Positions 30,511-40,335 of a stretch of DNA of 64,000 nucleotides are shown in pieces. Location: contig SVCK01000095.1 of assembly GCA_015058375.1 (NCBI GenBank), forward strand, positions 1 to 64,000, in the 5' to 3' direction. Source of the DNA: Clostridium sp. (GTDB taxonomy: Bacteria > Bacillota > Clostridia > Clostridiales > Clostridiaceae). The notes beneath the pieces are model-generated. The model had not been told where the DNA came from. It was given only the letters and a program-made list of their open reading frames with translations, and did no database searches. Each line of letters starts with the position of its first letter. Position 1 is the stretch's first letter. The translations under genes were made by a program, and so were the position numbers.

Positions 30511-33298
30511 TACCTCTATATATATCTAAAGATAGTATGGACGGATATTTATTACATAAAATTCTTAATATGGTTAATGCCATTCCTGATATTCCCATCA
30601 TTCCTCCAAACACATCCCCATTTCCTCTAAATCCATCCTTAAATCCTTTATCATTAATCTTGTAAATTCTCTCTTTTATCATATTCTGTAAATCTTCAGT
30701 ATTGTATATATTCATAATATTCAACATATCTACAATTCCAAAGAAACCATGGCACATACTATCATTATCAATTTTACTAAAATCTATTTCTTTTAATTTA
30801 TTAATTCCCTTATTAAAATCAGCGTTTATAATATTACTGTTCAATTCTTTTAACATCATATATCTAGCAAGTGTAATCCCACCTACTCCATAGCACCAAT
30901 ATAGCAAATCATTTTTTTCTGTAGTTCGTATATCTTTCCAATTAGAGATATTTTCATCATAATAAATATCTTCTTGCAATATAATACTTTCACCTAACTC
31001 TATATATTCTTCTTCGTTAAATACTTTTCCTCCAACTATAAAAGATAGGGCTATTCCCGAATATCCATGAGCTAATCCAGTCTTATTAACAAGATTAGCA
31101 TTATATAACTCTTTTAATTTACTTAATATATTTAATGCAATTTCTTTTATCACAAAATTGTTACAATCTCTATATATATTACTTAATAAAATTATTATAC
31201 TACTACTTCCATTTAAATAATCTAACTCATATTTATATTTATCTAATCCACTACTTACAATATTTAATGCCTCTTCATACTTATTTCTATATTCTTCTTC
31301 TCCCCATATTTTATACAAATTATAATATATATAGATCATCGAACCAATTCCAGAATAAGCACTAAGTATCTCATCATCAGCATATGGATAATTGCTTACT
31401 ATAGTATTTAAAAGTTTATACGCCTTAGCTTTTAAATTATTATTCTTCTTAAAATGCGCATAATAATTTAATAGTAATATTACACTTCCACCCTCATATA
31501 AAGAATAATTCATAAGCATAATATATAACTTATTACATAAAGTCAAATCAACTATATATTTTTCACTTTGACCAAAACTATACTTTTCTATTATATTTAT
31601 AACATCTTCTATCACTTCACAAAGCTCATTAGAACAAGTAATTCTATTATTCGAATTATAAAAATCATTTACTTCTTCAACAAAGGATAACCTTATAATT
31701 CTCAACTGTGCCTCTATCTCATCAACTGATAATTTTTCTACTTTTTTCCGTAAAATCTCATCTAAACTTTCTGAATAATAATTTTTTATTTTTTGTTCAT
31801 CCCCATTTTCATCTATATAATACAGATTTCTTTCATATAGTTTTGTATAAAAATAAGGAATATTTCTTGTTTTTAAAATATTAATTTCTGCATCTATGAT
31901 TTGTTCAGTAAATACTTCATTCTTAGAAAACTTTAAAACATCAAATACTGAATTATAATCTTTCTCACTTTTTAAATACTTAGGATGCTCACTTGCAGAC
32001 ATATACATTCCATATATATATGTAGCTCTTATTACTTGTCTAATATTACATTGTTTCTCTAAAACTACATCTAAAAATTCCTTCTTATTATTAAAAATCA
32101 ATAATGAAATATCTCTAAACCCTTCCTCTATCTTATACAAATACTTTGATGGAAGAGCAGTCTCCCCATTTAATTTTGCTACATTCTGTTTTAATTCTAA
32201 TTTTGTAATTTTGCTTTCCAAAGATATATTATTCTTAAATTGGTTAACCAGCATAAATGAGCTTAAATTCTCACTCCTTTGTTCTACTACTGCGCCTACA
32301 CCACTAATATCCATATCAATACTAGATGTAATCATCTTATTTGGAATCATAAGTGTTGATAGTACTGAATCAACTAAATACTTAATATATTCCTTTTCTA
32401 TATTTACATTACTTCGATTAGTCATCAATGTTTCCAAATCAATAATAACAGGACTTTTTCCACATGATATTATATTTTCATAATGCATATCACTAGAGCC
32501 CAAAACTTGCACTACCGCTAATAATGCACCTATACTATAAAAATAATACTCAATTTCTTCCTTAGTTTTGCACTCTTTGTATTCTATAAATTCCTGCCAC
32601 CCATATGTATTTTTATCTAAGCTTTTTACCTTATATAATTCAACTTTATTACTTTGGGAATTAATATAATCAATTACTTTATTAAAAGAAATATCTATAT
32701 TTAAAGATCTTGGTTTATATATAATTTTTCTATTATCAGAAAAAGATAGAATAGCAACAGTTTTCCCATTGTTATGAATATCACCTTCACCTAAAGAAAT
32801 ATTATTTAACTTGCTAATGTCTATATTAAATTCCTCATAAATATCATCTTTATCAGCATTCATCCTATCTAATATATCTTCTATTAACCTTAATCTAAAG
32901 TTTAACTTTAATTCAATCATATTTTTTAATATTGGATATTTTAACAATAATTCTCTAATATTTTCAAAATTGCAAAAAGATTTATCTTTTAATTTGTACT
33001 CATTATCTCCTTGTTTTTCATATACATTCTCATACTCTTGATTAAAGTCATATATTAATGTTCTCATAGAACAATCGATCAAATCAGCTACAAATCCATT
33101 AATTAGCATCCCCATTATTTCTTCTTTATTGCTTTTACAAAATTCATACTTACTAAATATATTCTTAATTGTTGCATAGAAAAAATTAATAAATGGTTTT
33201 TGAAAATTATCAAAAACTCCATTTTTATTAATATCAATTTCTAATTTGGGATTTTTAATATTATGTTCTAAAATATCATGTATAGAATATCTCATCAT
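30497..33298 (-). CDS. lanM: Class II lanthipeptide synthetase LanM (M2)
   Basis: Dehydratase GEGDIHNNGKTVAI, SSDMHYENI; cyclase Zn-ligand motifs WCYGVGG and MCHGFFG. Confidence 0.95.
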   Translation of the reverse strand: MMRYSIHDILEHNIKNPKLEIDINKNGVFDNFQKPFINFFYATIKNIFSKYEFCKSNKEEIMGMLINGFVADLIDCSMRTLIYDFNQEYENVYEKQGDNEYKLKDKSFCNFENIRELLLKYPILKNMIELKLNFRLRLIEDILDRMNADKDDIYEEFNIDISKLNNISLGEGDIHNNGKTVAILSFSDNRKIIYKPRSLNIDISFNKVIDYINSQSNKVELYKVKSLDKNTYGWQEFIEYKECKTKEEIEYYFYSIGALLAVVQVLGSSDMHYENIISCGKSPVIIDLETLMTNRSNVNIEKEYIKYLVDSVLSTLMIPNKMITSSIDMDISGVGAVVEQRSENLSSFMLVNQFKNNISLESKITKLELKQNVAKLNGETALPSKYLYKIEEGFRDISLLIFNNKKEFLDVVLEKQCNIRQVIRATYIYGMYMSASEHPKYLKSEKDYNSVFDVLKFSKNEVFTEQIIDAEINILKTRNIPYFYTKLYERNLYYIDENGDEQKIKNYYSESLDEILRKKVEKLSVDEIEAQLRIIRLSFVEEVNDFYNSNNRITCSNELCEVIEDVINIIEKYSFGQSEKYIVDLTLCNKLYIMLMNYSLYEGGSVILLLNYYAHFKKNNNLKAKAYKLLNTIVSNYPYADDEILSAYSGIGSMIYIYYNLYKIWGEEEYRNKYEEALNIVSSGLDKYKYELDYLNGSSSIIILLSNIYRDCNNFVIKEIALNILSKLKELYNANLVNKTGLAHGYSGIALSFIVGGKVFNEEEYIELGESIILQEDIYYDENISNWKDIRTTEKNDLLYWCYGVGGITLARYMMLKELNSNIINADFNKGINKLKEIDFSKIDNDSMCHGFFGIVDMLNIMNIYNTEDLQNMIKERIYKINDKGFKDGFRGNGDVFGGMMGISGMALTILRILCNKYPSILSLDIYRGNVYE

Positions 33299-33341
33299 CT
33301 CAATTCCCCCTTAAAAATCATATGTAATCTTCTAATATAAT

Positions 33342-33378
33342 AATTACACTTATCACAACATCTGCAATAAGTGTAATT
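33342..33378 (-). terminator. Stem-loop between beta-peptide genes and lanM2 (terminator/attenuator candidate)
   Basis: Perfect 12-bp arms AATTACACTTAT/ATAAGTGTAATT, 13-nt loop, no strong U-tract. Confidence 0.55.
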
Positions 33379-33440
33379 ATATTCATAACTTCAATACTAA
33401 CAATAATTTAAAATTAGAAGTCTAATTAATAAAAATTATA

Positions 33441-33623
33441 TTAGCATTTGCTTGTACATTTAGTTGTTGGACAGAATGTAACTGAAATTGCTATAGTTCC
33501 TTCAACTATTTGTGGTGTCCATGGTGTTGCTGCTGCTGGTGTTGCTCCACCTTGTACATCTTTTACCATTGATGCATTTTTTAATTCATCTAGTGATATT
33601 TCACCGTAAATTTCCTTTTTCAT
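33441..33623 (-). CDS. Two-component lantibiotic beta precursor, copy 2
   Basis: MKKEIYGEISLDELKNASMVKDVQGG | ATPAAATPWTPQIVEGTIAISVTFCPTTKCTSKC; RBS AGGAGGGG. Confidence 0.93.
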   Translation of the reverse strand: MKKEIYGEISLDELKNASMVKDVQGGATPAAATPWTPQIVEGTIAISVTFCPTTKCTSKC

Positions 33624-33646
33624 AACTAATCCCCTCCTAAAAAAAT

Positions 33647-33826
33647 TTAGCACTTGCTTGTACATTTAGTTGTTGGACAAAATGCTGCTGATGCTGCTAT
33701 TGTTCCTGAAACTATATATGGTGTTGCAGGTGTTACTGCTGGTGTTGCTCCACCTTGTACATCTTCTACCATTGATGCATTTTTTAATTCGTTTAGTGAT
33801 ATTTCACCGTAGATTTCCTTTTTCAT
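33647..33826 (-). CDS. Two-component lantibiotic beta precursor, copy 1
   Basis: MKKEIYGEISLNELKNASMVEDVQGG | ATPAVTPATPYIVSGTIAASAAFCPTTKCTSKC; RBS AGGAGGGG. Confidence 0.93.
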   Translation of the reverse strand: MKKEIYGEISLNELKNASMVEDVQGGATPAVTPATPYIVSGTIAASAAFCPTTKCTSKC

Positions 33827-33901
33827 AACTAATCCCCTCCTTGTTAAATTAATATTTATATGAACATCTAAAATAATAGATATCATACACAAATAATTTT
33901 T

Positions 33902-36900
33902 TTACATTTTCATAAAATTAAATATTTCATCTTCATATAAAAATCTTAAAATAGAATACCCCCATCCAGCTAGTCCAATCATTATGCCTAAAGACTCTGT
34001 ATTTCTAAATATATTATTATCCCATTTATTACTTAAAATAGAATCAAATAATTCAACATAAGTATTATCACATTTATTGGCTAATTTCCTATTTCCTAAA
34101 GCTAATGAAGCTGCTTTTACTATTTCTATATTTCCTAAATCTCCATGACAATAAGTAGGATTATTCCCAAATCCATTCTTTATAGTTGTATCTAACGCCT
34201 TTTTAATTTCATCATCAATTAAGCTATCTTTATAATTACACTCTTTCATTATTGTTCTGCTTAAAAGAATTCCAGGTGCTCCATGACACCATCCATTCGA
34301 ATATAATTCTTTCAAATGAGTCGTCTGCCAATTTCTATTTTGGGCATTATATAATTTTCGTTGATAATTTAACATTTCATTTATGAAATTATCATCAACA
34401 ATTTCCTTTCCTAAAATGTCCTTTTGACAGTTCTTTAATTTAACTATTGCACTTAATATACCTGCATTTCCATGAGCATATCCTGTATAAGGATATGCCA
34501 CTTTCGAAGTCCAATAGCATCTCCCCTCTTCCTTTGTTCTGCTATTTATCAAATGATAATATGCCTTAGTAATAAGTTCTGATATATGATCATTTAGCTG
34601 TGGATATATCTTTCTAAGCTCAATTAAGGAAACTATTAATCCAGCCGAGCCCCCCAACATATCATAACTTATATCTTTATCAATTAATGTTTTCAAATTT
34701 ATTAGTGAAAACTTTATTACATCTTCGCATTCATCAATATCTATAATTTCAGATATTAATGCTAAAGAAAGTATTACACCACCAATACCATTATGAAATC
34801 CTATATTCCCGTAATCATATAACTTTTCTTGCTTTAAGAAATTAATATTAAACTTAACTGCTCTTTTTGCTTCATGCAAATAAATTTCTTTGCCGGTATA
34901 TTTACCTAAATAAGCCAAATATAACGCTATACCTGCATTTCCAAAATAGAAGTCATTTCCTACAGGTCCAACTCCAAATTCCACTTCACCTTTTCCCAAA
35001 AGGCTTGTACTTATCCAACTTATATTGTTGCTTATTTCTACCTTACGTCGTAAAATAAGTTCTCCTATCTTATCTGCTAATTCAATATACTTGTCTTTAT
35101 CAATTTGAACTTCCTCTACATTTTCTGAAAATTGTACAAAAGTTTCATCAGCTTTTAAATTAGATTCCTTTAAATTCATAGCTTGATCAATATAGCACAA
35201 TTCCCTTTCCAAATCATTTTCACACATATTATCTATCTTAGTTAATGCTTTAGTAATAGCATTTTCCTGTGAAAATTTCTTCAACCTATTACCTTTATAA
35301 TCATATAAATAGTTATTATCTGTATAATGATAAAATATAGGAATATCATTTTGCATAAGTTGCTCAATTTCACTATTTACAATTTTGCTATAAGAACTCT
35401 TATCTAGCCCTAACTTTGAAAAAAGTACTTTTCTATGCACATAACTACTTAAAAAATGAGGTTCTTTACTTATATTAAGCAATTTTGCATAAGCATAAGT
35501 TGGTCTTAATATTACTCTTGTTTTTTCTCCAGAAAAAATCTTTTCTACAAGTTCCTTTACATATTGTTTATTACAACACATCCACGAATAAACTTTTTCA
35601 AATCCTCGTTTTAGATATCTAGTTATTAATTCTATATTTTCTGTATCAAACTCTTCTATTGGATTATTTTCATTAACCTTGTTATATACAAACTTTTTTA
35701 CTGCTCCCAAATTTCCTTCACTATCTATCTCAAGATTTATCGCTTTAAAAGGTGATACTCTAATCTTATCAGCCCCAATGCCTCCAACTTCCATAGAATA
35801 ATCTTCATTATCTATGGTTTTTACAATCTTTCTTGGCAGTAGTCCTATATCTAAGACAGTTATACTACTATGATTTAAAAGTGATTTAAAATCTTCATCA
35901 TATACATTATCATTTATAAATACTTGTGAATGAAATAATGCTTCTATATCAATAATGTAAGGCATATCTTTTTGTGCAATTATATTTTCACTATGTATAT
36001 CAGTTCCATTTAATGCATATAATAGACATAATAATTGTCCTAAATTATCATAATATCTCATTACTTCATCTTGTTTTTCACATTTTTTATATTCAATAAA
36101 CTCACAATATGAATATCCTTCTTTAGAGATACTCTTCACCTTATCTAGCTGGCATATAGTATTATTTGATTTTAAATTTATAGACTGCACAAATTCATAA
36201 AATTTATTTTCTATTCCGATATCTCTTGGTTTATATATTAACTTTCCATTGTCAAACTCAATTCTTACAACACTTTTTCCACCAGAATGGCTATCTCCTT
36301 CACCAAGTATAAGATTATCTATATACTCAACCTTTCGCTTTAAAATTACTTCTTCAATTTCATTAATATCTCTAGATATATTACTTAATATCTCATTTAA
36401 AAATTCAACTTGATTATTTACTATAATTTTCAATAGTCTTACTAATTCAGGATAATAAGCTTCACATTGTACTCTAAAGCTCTGTGTATTAAATCTTTCT
36501 TTTATAAATTTTTTAATTTTACTATCAATATCATCCATATCATTTTTTTGTTCATTATTAAAATTTATCAATTCATTTAAGAAAAATAATTTTGCTTCTT
36601 GATCTAACTTATCTAAAAAATAGCCTTCTTGTTTATCTATGAATCCTTTCTTATCTTTTATAAGATTGCATTCTTCGACAACCTTTTCAATTCCATTTCT
36701 AAAGCTGTCAACTTCATCCTTAAAAAAATAACCATTATAATCTTTATTATCATTTATAGCTTCAGCGAATTTAAGCTTCTCATCTTTTAAATTTAATTCA
36801 TTAAATACCATTTTAAAAATCATATCTATATCGTCTACTTGAAATGTTCGCTTAAGTAAGTTAATTAATTCATTAGCTTCTACCCCATTATATAAACGCT

Positions 36901-36937
36901 TCCAATAACTTAATATATCAGATTTATATATCTCCAT
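33902..36937 (-). CDS. lanM: Class II lanthipeptide synthetase LanM (M1)
   Basis: GEGDSHSGGKSV, GTDIHSENI; cyclase motifs WCHGAPG and YCHGDLG. Confidence 0.95.
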   Translation of the reverse strand: MEIYKSDILSYWKRLYNGVEANELINLLKRTFQVDDIDMIFKMVFNELNLKDEKLKFAEAINDNKDYNGYFFKDEVDSFRNGIEKVVEECNLIKDKKGFIDKQEGYFLDKLDQEAKLFFLNELINFNNEQKNDMDDIDSKIKKFIKERFNTQSFRVQCEAYYPELVRLLKIIVNNQVEFLNEILSNISRDINEIEEVILKRKVEYIDNLILGEGDSHSGGKSVVRIEFDNGKLIYKPRDIGIENKFYEFVQSINLKSNNTICQLDKVKSISKEGYSYCEFIEYKKCEKQDEVMRYYDNLGQLLCLLYALNGTDIHSENIIAQKDMPYIIDIEALFHSQVFINDNVYDEDFKSLLNHSSITVLDIGLLPRKIVKTIDNEDYSMEVGGIGADKIRVSPFKAINLEIDSEGNLGAVKKFVYNKVNENNPIEEFDTENIELITRYLKRGFEKVYSWMCCNKQYVKELVEKIFSGEKTRVILRPTYAYAKLLNISKEPHFLSSYVHRKVLFSKLGLDKSSYSKIVNSEIEQLMQNDIPIFYHYTDNNYLYDYKGNRLKKFSQENAITKALTKIDNMCENDLERELCYIDQAMNLKESNLKADETFVQFSENVEEVQIDKDKYIELADKIGELILRRKVEISNNISWISTSLLGKGEVEFGVGPVGNDFYFGNAGIALYLAYLGKYTGKEIYLHEAKRAVKFNINFLKQEKLYDYGNIGFHNGIGGVILSLALISEIIDIDECEDVIKFSLINLKTLIDKDISYDMLGGSAGLIVSLIELRKIYPQLNDHISELITKAYYHLINSRTKEEGRCYWTSKVAYPYTGYAHGNAGILSAIVKLKNCQKDILGKEIVDDNFINEMLNYQRKLYNAQNRNWQTTHLKELYSNGWCHGAPGILLSRTIMKECNYKDSLIDDEIKKALDTTIKNGFGNNPTYCHGDLGNIEIVKAASLALGNRKLANKCDNTYVELFDSILSNKWDNNIFRNTESLGIMIGLAGWGYSILRFLYEDEIFNFMKM

Positions 36938-37001
36938 TTAACCCTCCCATTATTACGGTAGCTTATGCATATCTGTCTACTTTATTATTTTTTAATACCT
37001 A

Positions 37002-37208
37002 CTAATTACAGTTTGGCTGACATTCTTTAGTTAAAGTACACCAACCACCTTTGTTGCCTAAATAATCACTTAATGTGAATGTGTTAGTACTACAACCACC
37101 TTGAATATTTTCTTCTATTTCACTGATTTCATCTAATATATTGTTAGTATTGCTATTAACAGTATTTAAAACCTTATTTTGCATAACTGGATCTCTAAAA
37201 AATTTCAT
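37002..37208 (-). CDS. Two-component lantibiotic alpha precursor (lacticin 3147 A1-like)
   Basis: Leader ending EENIQGG, core CSTNTFTLSDYLGNKGGWCTLTKECQPNCN; RBS GGGGGG; start at MKFFRDPV. Confidence 0.94.
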   Translation of the reverse strand: MKFFRDPVMQNKVLNTVNSNTNNILDEISEIEENIQGGCSTNTFTLSDYLGNKGGWCTLTKECQPNCN

Positions 37209-37429
37209 TAAAATTCCCCCCTTAATATGCACAAGCTACCTTTTAAGCATTTAAAAGTATGCTTATATTAATTTTACAAAACCTTTTTTACATTTTCAAC
37301 ATATATTTACTTTTTATGTATATTTTATTTTAACATCATGATTTAAATATAGTTTTGTTTTATAAAAATTCATTTTTGCACATATAATAAGTATAATTAC
37401 ATATCTATGAAACTAATCATACAAAAAAA

Positions 37430-37472
37430 GACAGTAAGTATATTTAGATTTACCACAAATATACTTACTGTC
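37430..37472 (-). terminator. Terminator downstream of MCP gene
   Basis: GACAGTAAGTATATTT...AAATATACTTACTGTC with poly-A on plus strand. Confidence 0.8.
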
Positions 37473-37481
37473 CCACTAAAT

Positions 37482-39500
37482 TTAAACTTCAAATTTATTA
37501 ACTTCTTTTGTAATATTATCAGCCACTTTTAATACATCTTTAGCTGACTCTTCTACTTTTTCTGCTGCATTTAGCATTTCTTTTGATGATGCTGATACTT
37601 CCTGTGTTGAAGCTGAAATTTCTTCACATACAGCTGTAGAACTTTCTACTTTTTCTATTATAGAATTTTTATCTTTATCAATTTCATGAACCGAATGAGT
37701 AATAGTATTTACCTGACTCATTACATCTTTAATGCTCACTGCAATATTTCCATATGACTCAACTGTACCATTTATAATCGAAATCTGATCTTTCAATTCA
37801 CCATCTAAATATTCAGTTTCTTGTATTATAGATTTAGCTTCCATTGCAACATTATTAATAATTGTACTAATATTTTCTGCTGAATCTTTACATTGCTCTG
37901 CAAGCTTTCTAATTTCTTCAGCAACTACAGCAAAGCCTTTACCAGATTCTCCTGCTCTTGCCGCCTCTATAGAAGCATTAAGTGCTAACAGATTAGTTTG
38001 ATCAGCTATACTATCTATTAATATTGTTATTTCTGTTATTCTTTCAATATTATTAGTTAATCCTTCAATATCATTAACAAATTTCTTAAATGTTAAATTT
38101 ACTCCTTCAACAGATTCATTTAATTTACCTGCATTATCATTTCCATTCTCAGCTTCCATATTAATACTGCTTGTCTTCTTGTTTATAGTATTAATTTCTT
38201 GTACAATTGATTCAATTTTATTGCCAAATGCATTTACTCTATCTAATATTCCAACAAGTTCATAAGTTTCACCTTGAACTGCTTTTGCTATTTCATCCAC
38301 AACTACTGAAATATTTTGTGAACTTTCAGTTGAAGATACTGATAGATCAGTTAACGAAGTTGAATTTTCATTCATAATATTAACATTATCTTTAAATGAT
38401 GTAATCATATTACCCAAAGAATGTTTCATAGAATCCATAGCCTTAGCTGCATCTCCTATTTCATCCTCTAACTTTATAATTTCTTCATCTATAGATGTTT
38501 TAAAATTACCTTTTGCTAAAGTACCCAATGTTGTTGTCATCTTTATAATATTGTTACTAATTTTTTTTGTAATATATATGTACATTACTATAATGCCTAA
38601 AATTAATATGAATATAACTACCCCTAATATAACTTTTGTCCCATTAAATATAACTTCATTTGCCAAACTAACAGGTTCTAATACAGCTACAGTCCAACCT
38701 GTATTTTTCACCTTAGCATAACTAATATTATATTCTTCGCCAGTTGTTTCCAAACGCCAAGTTCCGTATCCTTTTTCCTTATTTAACATTTCTGATTTTA
38801 TATTCTTATTTTTTTCAACTTCTTCGAGTTCTCCAGACACGTCTTTTTGTAATATTTCTTGTATAGAATGAGCTACATACTTTCCATCTTTATCAAGTAT
38901 AAAACTTGTAGATGAATCATCTATAACCTTATCACTAAAACTTTCAGCTGTTACTGCTGACATTAAAAAACCTATGATTTGTCCCGAATTATCATTTATA
39001 GGAACAAATATATTTATATTTATTGATTTCGCAATATATATAGGACTTGAATAACAAACTTTACCTTTCTTTAAATCTTCAAAATATGGTGAAGTTGATA
39101 AAGTCATATTACCTTTTACAACTTTACCATCAACTGATTCATAAATATTTCCTTCAATGTCTGCTATAAAGATTTTTTTCAATCCTAGTTCTTTTGCTTC
39201 TTTAGATAACATATCGGATACTTGAATCGAATCTATCCCATATTCAAAAATTTCACTTTTCCTTGAAACACTTTTTAATAAATCAGCTTGATCTTCTAGA
39301 GTCACATCTATTGTAGTTGCCGACTTATCTACTATTGAGTTTAATTTAGTTTTTGTATTACCTAAAAATATATTTTTAAATACATAATATGTTCCAGCCG
39401 AGTTAAAAAAACAAACACATATTAATAAAACACCTATAAAACCCAATAATTTTGTTTTAACACTCTTTAGCCTAAATTTAGCTAACCCCTTCTTTTGCAT
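37482..39500 (-). CDS. Methyl-accepting chemotaxis protein (Cache sensor)
   Basis: TM-Cache-TM-HAMP; signalling tip LLALNASIEAARAGESGKGFAVVAEEIRKLAEQ. Confidence 0.93.
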   Translation of the reverse strand: MQKKGLAKFRLKSVKTKLLGFIGVLLICVCFFNSAGTYYVFKNIFLGNTKTKLNSIVDKSATTIDVTLEDQADLLKSVSRKSEIFEYGIDSIQVSDMLSKEAKELGLKKIFIADIEGNIYESVDGKVVKGNMTLSTSPYFEDLKKGKVCYSSPIYIAKSININIFVPINDNSGQIIGFLMSAVTAESFSDKVIDDSSTSFILDKDGKYVAHSIQEILQKDVSGELEEVEKNKNIKSEMLNKEKGYGTWRLETTGEEYNISYAKVKNTGWTVAVLEPVSLANEVIFNGTKVILGVVIFILILGIIVMYIYITKKISNNIIKMTTTLGTLAKGNFKTSIDEEIIKLEDEIGDAAKAMDSMKHSLGNMITSFKDNVNIMNENSTSLTDLSVSSTESSQNISVVVDEIAKAVQGETYELVGILDRVNAFGNKIESIVQEINTINKKTSSINMEAENGNDNAGKLNESVEGVNLTFKKFVNDIEGLTNNIERITEITILIDSIADQTNLLALNASIEAARAGESGKGFAVVAEEIRKLAEQCKDSAENISTIINNVAMEAKSIIQETEYLDGELKDQISIINGTVESYGNIAVSIKDVMSQVNTITHSVHEIDKDKNSIIEKVESSTAVCEEISASTQEVSASSKEMLNAAEKVEESAKDVLKVADNITKEVNKFEV

Positions 39501-39789
39501 AATACTCCTCCTAATTACTTATTCATATTATTTTTCGACTGTTTTTTTGTTTACTTTATCCATTAATTAAAAATAATATATTATTTTCAATAAAATAATT
39601 ATCATTTTAAAATAAAGCAAATAAATGAATTTTTTCACTTTTTTGTAATATATATATTGTGCAAAAATAAATACATTCACTTTAAAAAGTAAAAAACATC
39701 ATAACAATAACAAAAAAAGAAATATTTGTAGCCTAACCTAAAAAGGAGGTACTTTGCATATAATGAAAGTACCTCTCTTTTTAATAATT

Positions 39790-40209
39790 CTATTTTTCTA
39801 AAGGATCCATAAATTTCAGATTCCCTTCCCACAACTTATAATTTACCTTTACCTCTTTGTTTACCTCAAAATTTACTTTCCACATTCCTTTTGTACTATT
39901 ATAAAAGAATTCACTTTTCTTTAACATTTCAGCTGTTTGCACTACTTTTCCTGCTGGATTAACTATACTATATTTAATAGGATTTTCGCTTTCACAACTC
40001 AGCTGTATATGAATATATTTATAATCTTGAGGACAATTAAATGAAAAGGTATTATTATTCATAAACAAACTTCGTTCTTCATCATGATAGTAGCTTGAAG
40101 TTAATCTAGTAATACAAAGGACAAATATAACCATTACTATTGAACTTATTAATAAAATTATGTTTAATCTCATCCTTTTCTTTTTTATTTTCTTCATAAC
40201 TCCTCCCAC
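39790..40209 (-). CDS. Hypothetical membrane-anchored protein
   Basis: N-terminal TM plus extracytoplasmic domain. Confidence 0.6.
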   Translation of the reverse strand: MGGVMKKIKKKRMRLNIILLISSIVMVIFVLCITRLTSSYYHDEERSLFMNNNTFSFNCPQDYKYIHIQLSCESENPIKYSIVNPAGKVVQTAEMLKKSEFFYNSTKGMWKVNFEVNKEVKVNYKLWEGNLKFMDPLEK

Positions 40210-40281
40210 AGAATTTTTCTATATTTATAAATTCTATAAAACCACTCTTTTTCCTTTTAATTCCAAATAGTAATTTTCAAA

Positions 40282-40332
40282 AAAATATCATGGTATTCTG
40301 ACACTATAATTTCAAAAATACCATGATATTTT
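40282..40332 (-). terminator. Terminator downstream of rng
   Basis: AAATATCATGGTATT...AATACCATGATATTT. Confidence 0.8.
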
Positions 40333-40335
40333 ACA

